Part shown: positions 1-13,084 of the stretch, piece after piece
Layout of the letters: each line of letters starts with the position of its first letter
Position numbering within the stretch: the first letter of the stretch is position 1
Assembly: GCF_050908995.1 (NCBI RefSeq)
Contig: NW_027484910.1
Location: 372,001 to 436,000, forward strand
DNA: 64,000 nt
Reading direction: 5' to 3'
DNA from: Andrena cerasifolii
Lineage: Eukaryota; Arthropoda; Insecta; Hymenoptera; Andrenidae
Program-made: the position numbers and the translations under genes
The notes under the pieces: model-generated
Told to the model about the DNA's origin: nothing
What the model saw: the letters and a program-made list of their open reading frames with translations, nothing else
Database searches by the model: none

Positions 1-639
1 TTTTCAATATCAGTTTTTCGATATCAGTTTTTCAATATTTGTTTTTCAATATCGGTTTTTCAATATCGGTTCTAATATCGGATTCAATATCGGTTTTGCA
101 ATATCAGTTTTTCGATATCAGTTTTTCAATATTTGTTCTCCAATATCGGTTTTTGAATATCGGTTCTAATATCGGTTCTAATATCGGATTCAATACCGGT
201 TTTTCAATATCGGTTTTTCAATATCAGTTTTTCGATATCAGTTTTTCAATATTTGTTCTCCAATATCGGTTTTTGAATATCGGTTCTAATATCGGTTTCA
301 ATATCGGTTTTTCAATATCGGTTTTTCAATATCAGTTTTTCAATATTTGTTCTCCAATATCGGTTTTTGAATATCGGTTCTAATATCGGATTCAATATCG
401 GTTTTTCAATATCAGTTTTTCAATATTTGTTTTTCGATATCAGTTTTTCAATATTTGCTTTACAATATCAGTTTTTCAATATCGGTTCTAATATCGGATT
501 CAATATCGGTTTTGCAATATCAGTTTTTCAATATCAGTTTTTCAATATCAGTTTTTCAATATCAGTTTTTCAATATCGGTTTTTGAATATTTGTTCTCCA
601 ATATCGGTTTTTGAATATCGGTTCTAATATCGGATTCAA

Positions 640-2250
640 TATCGGTTTTTCAATATCGGTTTTGCAATATCAGTTTTTCGATATAGGTTTTTCAATATCG
701 GTTTTTCAATATCGGTTTTGCAATATCAGTTTTTCGATATAGGTTTTTCAATATCGGTTTTTCAATATCGGTTTTGCAATATCAGTTTTTCGATATAGGT
801 TTTTCAATATCGGTTTTTCAATATCGGTTCTAATATCGGTTTTTCAATATCAGTTTTTCGATATCAGTTTTTCAATATTTGTTTTTCAATATCGGTTTTT
901 CAATATCGGTTCTAATATCGGTTTCAATATCGGTTATTCAATATCAGTTTTTCGATATCAGTTTTTCAAGATTTGTTCTCCAATATCGGTTTTTGAATAT
1001 CGGTTCTAATATCGGATTCAATATCAGTTTTTCAATATCGGTTCTAATATCGGATTCAATACCGGTTTTTCAATATCGGTTCTAATATCGGATTCAATAC
1101 CGGTTTTTCAATATCGGTTTTTCAATATCAGTTTTTCGATATCAGTTTTTCAATATTTGTTCTCCAATATCGGTTTTTGAATATCGGTTCTAATATCGGA
1201 TTCAATATCGGTTTTTCAATATCGTTTTTGCAATATCAGTTTTTCGATATAGGTTTTTCAATATCGGTTTTTCAATATCGGTTCTAATATCGGATTCAAT
1301 ATCGGTTTTTCAATATCGGTTATTCAATATCAGTTTTTCAATATTTGTTCTCCAATATCGGATTCAATATCGGTTTTTCAATATCGGTTCTAATATCGGA
1401 TTCAATATCGGTTTTTCAATATCGGGTTTTCAATATCAGTTTTTCGATATCAGTTTTTCAATATTTGCTTTACAATATCGGTTTTTCAATATCGGTTCTA
1501 ATATCGGTTTCAATATCGGTTTTTCAATATCAGTTTTTCGATATAGGTTTTTCAATATCGGTTTTTCAATATCGGTTTTTCAATATCAGTTTTTCAATAT
1601 TTGGTTTTCAATATCGGTTTTTGAATATCGGTTCTAATATCGGTTCAATATCGGTTTTTCAATATCGGTTTTTCAATATCGGTTCTTATATCGGTTTCAA
1701 TATCGGTTTTTCAATATCGGTTTTTCAATATCAGTTTTTCAATATTTGTTCTCCAATATCGGTTTTTGAATATCGGTTCTAATATCGGATTCAATATCGG
1801 TTTTTCAATATCAGTTTTTCAGTATTTGTTCTCCAATATCGGTTTTTGAATATCGGTTCTAATATCGGTTTCAATATCGGTTTTTCAATATCGGTTTTTC
1901 AATATTTGTTCTCCAATATCGGTTTTTGAATATCGGTTCCAATATCGGATTCAATATCGGTTTTTCAATATCGGTTCTAATATCGGATTCAATATCGGTT
2001 TTTCAATATCGGTTTTGCAATATCGGGTTTTCAATATCAGTTTTTCGATATCAGTTTTTCAATATTTGTTCTCTAATATCGGTTTTTGAATATCGGTTCT
2101 AATATCGGATTCAATATCGGGTTTTCAATATCGGTTTTTCAATATCAGTTTTTCTATATCAGTTTTTCAATATTTGTTTTTCAATATCGGTTTTTCAATA
2201 TCGGTTCTAATATCGGATTCAATATCGGTTTTGCAATATCAGTTTTTCGA
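640..2250 (+). repeat. 2.6-kb duplication, left copy
   Basis: The monomer order matches 3247-4964. The offset is 2607 bp at the left, 2621 bp after one extra A unit in the right copy near 3890, and 2714 bp after an extra 93-bp block in the right copy. Shared details include three J-K-A-A blocks, the TTATTCAATATCAG unit, the AAGATTTG marker (968 and 3575) and an 11-bp unit TTCAATATCGG. Boundaries are approximate because any A unit can end a match. Confidence 0.8.
660..827 (+). repeat. J-K-A-A 56-bp block, three in tandem
   Basis: TTTTGCAATATCAG, then TTTTTCGATATAGG, then two A units form a 56-bp block repeated three times (168 bp). The same triplet recurs at about 3267-3434, 5753-5920, 7921-8088, 9786-9953, 13857-14024 (last block altered), 35336-35503, 37595-37762, 40485-40652, 44498-44665, 46637-46804, 50105-50272, 53148-53315 and 56805-56972. 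It is one of the clearest fixed landmarks of the roughly 2-kb higher-order unit. Confidence 0.85.
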
Positions 2251-3246
2251 TATCAGTTTTTCAATATTTGTTTTTCAATATCGGTTTTTCAATATCGGTT
2301 CTAATATCGGTTTCAATATCGGTTTTTCAATATCGGTTTTTCAATATCAGTTTTTCGATATCAGTTTTTCAATATTTGTTCTCCAATATCGGTTTTTGAA
2401 TATCGGTTTCAATATCGGTTTTTCAATATCGGTTTTTCAATATCGGTTTTTCAATATCAGTTTTTCAATATTTGTTCTCCAATATCGGTTTTTGAATATC
2501 GGTTCTAATATCGGATTCAATATCGGGTTTTCAATATCGGTTTTTCAATATCAGTTTTTCGATATCAGTTTTTCAATATTTGTTTTTCAATATCGGTTTT
2601 TCAATATCGGTTCTAATATCGGATTCAATATCGGTTTTGCAATATCAGTTTTTCGATATCAGTTTTTCGATATCAGTTTTTCAATATTTGTTCTCCAATA
2701 TCGGTTTTTGAATATCGGTTCTAATATCGGTTCTAATATCGGATTCAATACCGGTTTTTCAATATCGGTTTTTCAATATCAGTTTTTCGATATCAGTTTT
2801 TCAATATTTGTTCTCCAATATCGGTTTTTGAATATCGGTTCTAATATCGGTTTCAATATCGGTTTTTCAATATCGGTTTTTCAATATCAGTTTTTCAATA
2901 TTTGTTCTCCAATATCGGTTTTTGAATATCGGTTCTAATATCGGATTCAATATCGGTTTTTCAATATCAGTTTTTCAGTATTTGTTCTCCAATATCGGTT
3001 TTTGAATATCGGTTCTAATATCGGTTTCAATATCGGTTTTTCAATATCGGTTTTTCAATATTTGTTCTCCAATATCGGTTTTTGAATATCGGTTCCAATA
3101 TCGGATTCAATATCGGTTTTTCAATATCGGTTCTAATATCGGATTCAATATCGGTTTTGCAATATCAGTTTTTCAATATCAGTTTTTCAATATCAGTTTT
3201 TCAATATCAGTTTTTCAATATCGGTTTTTGAATATTTGTTCTCCAA

Positions 3247-4964
3247 TATCGGTTTTTCAATATCGGTTTTGCAATATCAGTTTTTCGATATAGGTTTTTC
3301 AATATCGGTTTTTCAATATCGGTTTTGCAATATCAGTTTTTCGATATAGGTTTTTCAATATCGGTTTTTCAATATCGGTTTTGCAATATCAGTTTTTCGA
3401 TATAGGTTTTTCAATATCGGTTTTTCAATATCGGTTCTAATATCGGTTTTTCAATATCAGTTTTTCGATATCAGTTTTTCAATATTTGTTTTTCAATATC
3501 GGTTTTTCAATATCGGTTCTAATATCGGTTTCAATATCGGTTATTCAATATCAGTTTTTCGATATCAGTTTTTCAAGATTTGTTCTCCAATATCGGTTTT
3601 TGAATATCGGTTCTAATATCGGATTCAATATCAGTTTTTCAATATCGGTTCTAATATCGGATTCAATACCGGTTTTTCAATATCGGTTCTAATATCGGAT
3701 TCAATACCGGTTTTTCAATATCGGTTTTTCAATATCAGTTTTTCGATATCAGTTTTTCAATATTTGTTCTCCAATATCGGTTTTTGAATATCGGTTCTAA
3801 TATCGGATTCAATATCGGTTTTTCAATATCGTTTTTGCAATATCAGTTTTTCCATATAGGTTTTTCAATATCGGTTTTTCAATATCGGTTTTTCAATATC
3901 GGTTCTAATATCGGATTCAATATCGGTTTTTCAATATCGGTTATTCAATATCAGTTTTTCAATATTTGTTCTCCAATATCGGATTCAATATCGGTTTTTC
4001 AATATCGGTTCTAATATCGGATTCAATATCGGTTTTTCAATATCGGGTTTTCAATATCAGGTTTTCGATATCAGTTTTTCAATATTTGCTTTACAATATC
4101 GGTTTTTCAATATCGGTTCTAATATCGGTTTCAATATCGGTTTTTCAATATCAGTTTTTCGATATAGGTTTTTCAATATCGGTTTTTCAATATCGGTTTT
4201 TCAATATCAGTTTTTCAATATTTGGTTTTCAATATCGGTTTTTGAATATCGGTTCTAATATCGGTTCAATATCGGTTTTTCAATATCGGTTTTTCAATAT
4301 CAGTTTTTCAATATTTGGTTTTCAATATCGGTTTTTGAATATCGGTTCTAATATCGGTTCAATATCGGTTTTTCAATATCGGTTTTTCAATATCGGTTCT
4401 AATATCGGTTTCAATATCGGTTTTTCAATATCGGTTTTTCAATATCAGTTTTTCAATATTTGTTCTCCAATATCGGTTTTTGAATATCGGTTCTAATATC
4501 GGATTCAATATCGGTTTTTCAATATCAGTTTTTCAGTATTTGTTCTCCAATATCGGTTTTTGAATATCGGTTCTAATATCGGTTTCAATATCGGTTTTTC
4601 AATATCGGTTTTTCAATATTTGTTCTCCAATATCGGTTTTTGAATATCGGTTCCAATATCGGATTCAATATCGGTTTTTCAATATCGGTTCTAATATCGG
4701 ATTCAATATCGGTTTTTCAATATCGGTTTTGCAATATCGGGTTTTCAATATCAGTTTTTCGATATCAGTTTTTCAATATTTGTTCTCTAATATCGGTTTT
4801 TGAATATCGGTTCTAATATCGGATTCAATATCGGGTTTTCAATATCGGTTTTTCAATATCAGTTTTTCGATATCAGTTTTTCAATATTTGTTTTTCAATA
4901 TCGGTTTTTCAATATCGGTTCTAATATCGGATTCAATATCGGTTTTGCAATATCAGTTTTTCAA
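3247..4964 (+). repeat. 2.6-kb duplication, right copy
   Basis: Partner of 640-2250. It differs by one added 14-mer, an added 93-bp block (about 4190-4375) and point variants such as CCATATAGG in place of CGATATAGG near 3850. The left copy has its own private change, CTATATCAG, near 2155. The offset changes in steps that equal whole units or blocks, as expected from unequal exchange. Confidence 0.8.
4190..4375 (+). repeat. 93-bp tandem duplication
   Basis: The block B-D-(GTTTTCAATATCGG)-F-G-(TTCAATATCGG)-A sums to 14+14+14+14+12+11+14 = 93 bp. It is present twice in a row here and once in the homologous places near 1600, 29550, 34250, 36320, 39400, 41440, 43440 and 45490. The doubling looks private to this copy, so it is probably a recent local event. 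Edges are accurate only to within a monomer. Confidence 0.8.
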
Positions 4965-6708
4965 TATCAGTTTTTCAATATCAGTTTTTCAATATCAGTT
5001 TTTCAATATCGGTTTTTGAATATTTGTTCTCCAATATCGGTTTTTGAATATCGGTTCTAATATCGGATTCAATATCGGTTTTTCAATATCAGTTTTTCGA
5101 TATCAGTTTTTCAATATTTGTTTTTCAATATCGGTTTTTCAATATCGGTTCTAATATCGGTTTCAATATCGGTTTTTCAATATCGGTTTTTCAATATCAG
5201 TTTTTCGATATCAGTTTTTCAATATTTGTTCTCCAATATCGGTTTTTGAATATCGGTTCTAATATCGGTTCTAATATCGGATTCAATACCGGTTTTTCAA
5301 TATCGGTTTTTCAATATCAGTTTTTCGATATCAGTTTTTCAATATTTGTTCTCCAATATCGGTTTTTGAATATCGGTTCTAATATCGGTTTCAATATCGG
5401 TTTTTCAATATCGGTTTTTCAATATCAGTTTTTCAATATTTGTTCTCCAATATCGGTTTTTGAATATCGGTTCTAATATCGGATTCAATATCGGTTTTTC
5501 AATATCAGTTTTTCAATATTTGATTTTCGATATCAGTTTTTCAATATTTGCTTTACAATATCAGTTTTTCAATATCGGTTCTAATATCGGATTCAATATC
5601 GGTTTGGCAATATCAGTTTTTCAATATCAGTTTTTCAATATCAGTTTTTCAATATCAGTTTTTCAATATCGGTTTTTGAATATTTGTTCTCCAATATCGG
5701 TTTTTGAATATCGGTTCTAATATCGGATTCAATATCGGTTTTTCAATATCGGTTTTGCAATATCAGTTTTTCGATATAGGTTTTTCAATATCGGTTTTTC
5801 AATATCGGTTTTGCAATATCAGTTTTTCGATATAGGTTTTTCAATATCGGTTTTTCAATATCGGTTTTGCAATATCAGTTTTTCGATATAGGTTTTTCAA
5901 TATCGGTTTTTCAATATCGGTTCTAATATCGGTTTCAATATCAGTTTTTCAATATCGGTTTTTCAATATTTGTTTTCCAATATCGGTTTTTCAATATCGG
6001 TTCTAATATCGGATTCAATATCGGCTTTTCAATATCGGTTTTTCAATATCAGTTTTTCGATATCAGTTTTTCAATATTTGTTTTTCAATATCGGTTTTTC
6101 AATATCAGTTTTTCGATATCAGTTTTTCAATATTTGTTTTTCAATATCGGTTTTTCAATATCGGTTCTAATATCGGTTTCAATATCGGTTTTTCAATATC
6201 GGTTTTTCAATATCAGTTTTTCAATATTTGTTCTCCAATATCGGTTTTTGAATATCGGTTCTAATATCGGATTCAATATCGGTTTTTCAATATCAGTTTT
6301 TCAGTATTTGTTCTCCAATATCGGTTTTTGAATATCGGTTCTAATATTGGTTTCAATATCGGTTTTTCAATATCGGTTTTTCAATATCGGTTTTTCAATA
6401 TTTGTTCTCCAATATCGGTTTTTGAATATCGGTTCCAATATCGGATTCAATATCGGTTTTTCAATATCGGTTCTAATATCGGATTCAATATCGGTTTTTC
6501 AATATCGGTTTTGCAATATCAGTTTTTCGATATAGGTTTTTCAATATGGGTTCTAATATCGGTTTCAATATCAGTTTTTCGATATAGGTTTTTCAATATC
6601 GGTTTTTCAATATCAGTTTTTCGATATAGGTTTTTCAATATCGGTTTTTCAATATTTGTTCTCCAATATCGGTTTTTGAATATCGGTTCTAATATCGGAT
6701 TCAATATC
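4826..6708 (+). repeat. 2.2-kb duplication, left copy
   Basis: Monomer order matches 7114-8848, with an offset of 2288 bp before about 5280 and 2168 bp after it, because this copy has one extra 120-bp F-G-G-L-A-B-C-D-E block. Near 6600 this copy has an extra 28 bp (two units), which reduces the offset to 2140 bp. Shared private changes include TTGGCAATATCAG (5604, 7772), CAATATTTGATTTTCG (near 5517 and 7685), TAATATTGG (near 6342 and 8510) and CAATATGGG (6542, 8710). Confidence 0.85.
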
Positions 6709-7113
6709 AGTTTTTCAATATCGGTTCTAATATCGGATTCAATACCGGTTTTTCAATATCGGTTCTAATATCGGATTCAATACCGGTTTTTCAATATCGG
6801 TTTTTCAATATCAGTTTTTCGATATCAGTTTTTCAATATTTGTTCTCCAATATCGGTTTTTGAATATCGGTTCTAATATCGGATTCAATATCGGTTTTTC
6901 AATATCGTTTTTGCAATATCAGTTTTTCCATATAGGTTTTTCAATATCGGTTTTTCAATATCGGTTTTTCAATATCGGTTCTAATATCGGATTCAATATC
7001 GGTTTTTCAATATCGGTTATTCAATATCAGTTTTTCAATATTTGTTCTCCAATATCGGATTCAATATCGGTTTTTCAATATCGGTTCTAATATCGGATTC
7101 AATATCGGTTTTT
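6709..7113 (+). repeat. Spacer block homologous to 3633-4037
   Basis: At an offset of 3076 bp this piece repeats the order found at 3633-4037, including the rare CCATATAGG unit (3850 and 6928) and the B-D-E-H-A-G-H stretch. It ends at GGGTTTTCAATATCGG, where the sequence switches to homology with 4826 onward. It links the two 2.2-kb copies. Confidence 0.7.
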
Positions 7114-8848
7114 CAATATCGGGTTTTCAATATCGGTTTTTCAATATCAGTTTTTCGATATCAGTTTTTCAATATTTGTTTTTCAATATCGGTTTTTCAA
7201 TATCGGTTCTAATATCGGATTCAATATCGGTTTTGCAATATCAGTTTTTCAATATCAGTTTTTCAATATCAGTTTTTCAATATCAGTTTTTCAATATCGG
7301 TTTTTGAATATTTGTTCTCCAATATCGGTTTTTGAATATCGGTTCTAATATCGGATTCAATATCGGTTTTTCAATATCAGTTTTTCGATATCAGTTTTTC
7401 AATATTTGTTTTTCAATATCGGTTTTTCAATATCGGTTCTAATATCGGTTTCAATATCGGTTTTTCAATATCGGTTTTTCAATATCAGTTTTTCGATATC
7501 AGTTTTTCAATATTTGTTCTCCAATATCGGTTTTTGAATATCGGTTCTAATATCGGTTTCAATATCGGTTTTTCAATATCGGTTTTTCAATATCAGTTTT
7601 TCAATATTTGTTCTCCAATATCGGTTTTTGAATATCGGTTCTAATATCGGATTCAATATCGGTTTTTCAATATCAGTTTTTCAATATTTGATTTTCGATA
7701 TCAGTTTTTCAATATTTGCTTTACAATATCAGTTTTTCAATATCGGTTCTAATATCGGATTCAATATCGGTTTGGCAATATCAGTTTTTCAATATCAGTT
7801 TTTCAATATCAGTTTTTCAATATCAGTTTTTCAATATCGGTTTTTGAATATTCGTTCTCCAATATCGGTTTTTGAATATCGGTTCTAATATCGGATTCAA
7901 TATCGGTTTTTCAATATCGGTTTTGCAATATCAGTTTTTCGATATAGGTTTTTCAATATCGGTTTTTCAATATCGGTTTTGCAATATCAGTTTTTCGATA
8001 TAGGTTTTTCAATATCGGTTTTTCAATATCGGTTTTGCAATATCAGTTTTTCGATATAGGTTTTTCAATATCGGTTTTTCAATATCGGTTCTAATATCGG
8101 TTTCAATATCAGTTTTTCAATATCGGTTTTTCAATATTTGTTTTCCAATATCGGTTTTTCAATATCGGTTCTAATATCGGATTCAATATCGGCTTTTCAA
8201 TATCGGTTTTTCAATATCAGTTTTTCGATATCAGTTTTTCAATATTTGTTTTTCAATATCGGTTTTTCAATATCAGTTTTTCGATATCAGTTTTTCAATA
8301 TTTGTTTTTCAAAATCGGTTTTTCAATATCGGTTCTAATATCGGTTTCAATATCGGTTTTTCAATATCGGTTTTTCAATATCAGTTTTTCAATATTTGTT
8401 CTCCAATATCGGTTTTTGAATATCGGTTCTAATATCGGATTCAATATCGGTTTTTCAATATCAGTTTTTCAGTATTTGTTCTCCAATATCGGTTTTTGAA
8501 TATCGGTTCTAATATTGGTTTCAATATCGGTTTTTCAATATCGGTTTTTCAATATCGGTTTTTCAATATTTGTTCTCCAATATCGGTTTTTGAATATCGG
8601 TTCCAATATCGGATTCAATATCGGTTTTTCAATATCGGTTCTAATATCGGATTCAATATCGGTTTTTCAATATCGGTTTTGCAATATCAGTTTTTCGATA
8701 TAGGTTTTTCAATATGGGTTCTAATATCGGTTTCAATATCAGTTTTTCGATATAGGTTTTTCAATATCGGTTTTTCAATATTTGTTCTCCAATATCGGTT
8801 TTTGAATATCGGTTCTAATATCGGATTCAATATCGGTTTTTCAATATC
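7114..8848 (+). repeat. 2.2-kb duplication, right copy
   Basis: Partner of 4826-6708. It lacks the 120-bp block and the 28-bp addition and carries its own point changes, including AATATTCG near 7848 and CAAAATCGG at 8310. The intervening 6709-7113 instead matches 3633-4037 at an offset of 3076 bp. The order of blocks is therefore mosaic rather than a simple tandem. Confidence 0.85.
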
Positions 8849-11800
8849 GGTTTTTTCAATATCAGTTTTTCGATATCAGTTTTTCAATATTTGTTTTTCA
8901 ATATCGGTTTTGCAATATCAGTTTTTCGATATATGTTTTTCAATATCGGTTTTTCAATATCGGTTTTTCAATATCGGTTTTTCAATATCAGTTTTTCAAT
9001 ATTTGTTCTCCAATATCGGTTTTTGAATATCGGTTCTAATATCGGATTCAATATCGGGTTTTCAATATCGGTTTTTGAATATCGGTTCTAATATCGGATT
9101 CAATATCGGGTTTTCAATATCGGTTTTTCAATATCAGTTTTTCGATATCAGTTTTTCAAAATTTGTTTTTCAATATCGGTTTTTCAATATCGGTTCTAAT
9201 ATCGGATTCAATATCGGCTTTTCAATATCGGTTTTTCAATATCGGTTTTTCAATATCAGTTTTTCAATATTTGTTCTCCAATATCGGTTTTTGAATATCG
9301 GTTCTAATATCGGATTCAATATCGGGTTTTCAATATCGGTTTTTCAATATCAGTTTTTCGATATCAGTTTTTCAATATTTGTTTTTCAATATCGGTTTTT
9401 CAATATCGGTTCTAATATCGGTTTCAATATCGGTTTTTCAATATCGGTTTTTCAATATCAGTTTTTCAATATTTGTTCTCCAATATCGGTTTTTGAATAT
9501 CGGTTCTAATATCGGATTCAATATCGGTTTTTCAATATCAGTTTTTCAATATTTGTTTTTCGATATCAGTTTTTCAATATTTGCTTTACAATATCAGTTT
9601 TTCAATATCGGTTCTAATATCGGATTCAATATCGGTTTTGCAATATCAGTTTTTCAATATCAGTTTTTCAATATCAGTTTTTCAATATCAGTTTTTCAAT
9701 ATCGGTTTTTGAATATTTGTTCTCCAATATCGGTTTTTGAATATCGGTTCTAATATCGGATTCAATATCGGTTTTTCAATATCGGTTTTGCAATATCAGT
9801 TTTTCGATATAGGTTTTTCAATATCGGTTTTTCAATATCGGTTTTGCAATATCAGTTTTTCGATATAGGTTTTTCAATATCGGTTTTTCAATATCGGTTT
9901 TGCAATATCAGTTTTTCGATATAGGTTTTTCAATATCGGTTTTTCAATATCGGTTCTAATATCGGTTTTTCAATATCAGTTTTTCGATATCAGTTTTTCA
10001 ATATTTGTTTTTCAATATCGGTTTTTCAATATCGGTTCTAATATCGGTTTCAATATCGGTTATTCAATATCAGTTTTTCGATATCAGTTTTTCAAGATTT
10101 GTTCTCCAATATCGGTTTTTGAATATCGGTTCTAATATCGGATTCAATATCGGTTTTTCAATATCAGTTTTTCAGTATTTGTTCTCCAATATCGGTTTTT
10201 GAATATCGGTTCTAATATCGGTTTCAATATCGGTTTTTCAATATCGGTTTTTCAATATTTGTTCTCCAATATCGGTTTTTGAATATCGGTTCCAATATCG
10301 GATTCAATATCGGTGTTTCAATATCGGTTCTAATATCGGATTCAATATCGGTTTTTCAATATCGGTTTTGCAATATCGGGTTTTCAATATCAGTTTTTCG
10401 ATATCAGTTTTTCAATATTTGTTCTCTAATATCGGTTTTTGAATATCGGTTCTAATATCGGATTCAATATCGGGTTTTCAATATCGGTTTTTCAATATCA
10501 GTTTTTCGATATCAGTTTTTCAATATTTGTTTTTCAATATCGGTTTTTCAATATCGGTTCTAATATCGGATTCAATATCGGTTTTGCAATATCAGTTTTT
10601 CGATATCAGTTTTTCAATATTTGTTTTTCAATATCGGTTTTTCAATATCGGTTCTAATATCGGTTTCAATATCGGTTTTTCAATATCGGTTTTTCAATAT
10701 CAGTTTTTCGATATCAGTTTTTCAATATTTGTTCTCCAATATCGGTTTTTGAATATCGGTTCTAATATCGGTTCTAATATCGGATTCAATACCGGTTTTT
10801 CAATATCGGTTTTTCAATATCAGTTTTTCGATATCAGTTTTTCAATATTTGTTCTCCAATATCGGTTTTTGAATATCGGTTCTAATATCGGTTTCAATAT
10901 CGGTTTTTCAATATCGGTTTTTCAATATCAGTTTTTCAATATTTGTTCTCCAATATCGGTTTTTGAATATCGGTTCTAATATCGGATTCAATATCGGTTT
11001 TTCAATATCAGTTTTTCAATATTTGTTTTTCGATATCAGTTTTTCAATATTTGCTTTACAATATCAGTTTTTCAATATCGGTTCTAATATCGGATTCAAT
11101 ATCGGTTTTGCAATATCAGTTTTTCAATATCAGTTTTTCAATATCAGTTTTTCAATATCAGTTTTTCAATATCGGTTTTTGAATATTTGTTCTCCAATAT
11201 CGGTTTTTGAATATCGGTTCTAATATCGGATTCAATATCGGTTTTTCAATATCGGTTTTGCAATATCAGTTTTTCGATATAGGTTTTTCAATATCGGTTT
11301 TTCAATATCGGTTTTGCAATATCAGTTTTTCGATATAGGCTTTTCAATATCGGTTTTTCAATATCGGTTCTAATATCGGTTTCAATATCAGTTTTTCAAT
11401 ATCGGTTTTTCAATATTTGTTTTCCAATATCGGTTATTCAATATCGGTTCTAATATCGGATTCAATATCGGCTTTTCAATATCGGTTTTTCAATATCAGT
11501 TTTTCGATATCAGTTTTTCAATATTTGTTTTTCAATATCGGCTTTTCAATATCGGTTCTAATATCGGTTTCAATATCGGTTATTCAATATCAGTTTTTCG
11601 ATATCAGTTTTTCAAGATTTGTTCTCCAATATCGGTTTTTGAATATCGGTTCTAATATCGGATTCAATATCAGTTTTTCAATATCGGTTCTAATATCGGA
11701 TTCAATACCGGTTTTTCAATATCGGTTCTAATATCGGATTCAATACCGGTTTTTCAATATCGGTTTTTCAATATCAGTTTTTCGATATCAGTTTTTCAAT

Positions 11801-13084
11801 ATTTGTTCTCCAATATCGGTTTTTGAATATCGGTTCTAATATCGGATTCAATATCGGTTTTTCAATATCGTTTTTGCAATATCAGTTTTTCGATATAGGT
11901 TTTTCAATATCGGTTTTTCAATATCGGTTTTTCAATATCGGTTTTTCAATATCGGTTCTAATATCGGATTCAATATCGGTTTTTCAATATCGGTTATTCA
12001 ATATCAGTTTTTCAATATTTGTTCTCCAATATCGGATTCAATATCGGTTTTTCAATATCGGTTCTAATATCGGATTCAATATCGGTTTTTCAATATCGGG
12101 TTTTCAATATCAGTTTTTCGATATCAGTTTTTCAATATTTGCTTTACAATATCGGTTTTTCAATATCGGTTCTAATATCGGTTTCAATATCGGTTTTTCA
12201 ATATCAGTTTTTCGATATAGGTTTTTCAATATCGGTTTTTCAATATCGGTTTTTCAATATCAGTTTTTCAATATTTGGTTTTCAATATCGGTTTTTGAAT
12301 ATCGGTTCTAATATCGGTTCAATATCGGTTTTTCAATATCAGTTTTTCAATATTTGTTCTCCAATATCGGTTTTTGAATATCGGTTCTAATATCGGATTC
12401 AATATCTGTTTTTCAATATCGGTTTTTCAATATCAGTTTTTCGATATCAGTTTTTCAATATTTGTTTTTCAATATCGGTTTTTCAATATCGGTTCTAATA
12501 TCGGTTTCAATATCGGTTTTTCAATATCGGTTTTTCAATATCAGTTTTTCAATATTTGTTCTCCAATATCGGTTTTTGAATATCGGTTCTAATATCGGAT
12601 TCAATATCGGTTTTTCAATATCAGTTTTTCAGTATTTGTTCTCCAATATCGGTTTTTGAATATCGGTTCTAATATCGGTTTCAATATCGGTTTTTCAATA
12701 TCGGTTTTTCAATATTTGTTCTCCAATATCGGTTTTTGAATATCGGTTCCAATATCGGATTCAATATCGGTTTTTCAATATCGGTTCTAATATCGGATTC
12801 AATATCGGTTTTTCAATATCGTTTTTGCAATATCAGTTTTTCGATATAGGTTTTTCAATATCGGTTTTTTCAATATCAGTTTTTCGATATCAGTTTTTCA
12901 ATATTTGTTTTTCAATATCGGTTTTTCAATATCGGTTCTAATATCGGTTTCAATATCGGTTTTTCAATATCGGTTTTTCAATATCGGTTTTTCAATATCA
13001 GTTTTTCAATATTTGTTCTCCAATATCGGTTTTTGAATATCGGTTCTAATATCGGATTCAATATCGGTTTTTCAATATCGATTT
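8849..13084 (+). repeat. Mosaic satellite between the 2.2-kb and 2.03-kb repeats
   Basis: There is no gene. Known blocks appear in a new order: two D-E-F-G-H cassettes near 9030-9110, a J-K-A-A triplet at 9786-9953, AAGATTTG-containing modules at 10094 and 11614 only 1520 bp apart, and a segment at 10527-11223 that recurs near 36746, 41895, 45908 and 52419. Private changes include CGGTGTTTCAATATCGG at 10313 and CAATATCTG at 12402. Confidence 0.75.

Larger units (their letters stand above)
1..13084 (+). repeat. Region 0: mosaic satellite domain
   Basis: This stretch has no gene. It carries the same monomer vocabulary as the rest but is not one regular higher-order repeat. It is a patchwork of blocks found again nearby at offsets of 2607-2714 bp and 2168-2288 bp, and of blocks found again far away (for example 1.4-2.9 kb near 29.4-30.9 kb). 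The AAGATTTG marker appears at 968, 3575, 10094 and 11614, less regularly than further right. Part of the domain shares the CCATATAGG variant (near 3850 and 6928), which I did not notice elsewhere. Confidence 0.8.

Noticed and set aside
660..827. CENP-B box in the K unit followed by an A unit, because it contains TTCG and then A four bases later.
   Set aside because: The known core is NTTCGNNNNANNCGGGN. K matches the left half (TTCGATATA) but is followed by GGTTTT rather than the required CGGG, so the match is only partial and expected by chance in this unit.
2174..2938. A 254-codon open frame, one of the longest, encoding an NIGF/SISVFQY-type repeat protein.
   Set aside because: It starts at TTG and is built only of satellite units. 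The neighbouring overlapping frames encode the same peptides in other phases, and the homologous copies differ by 12- and 14-bp changes that break the frame. There is no sign of selection for coding.
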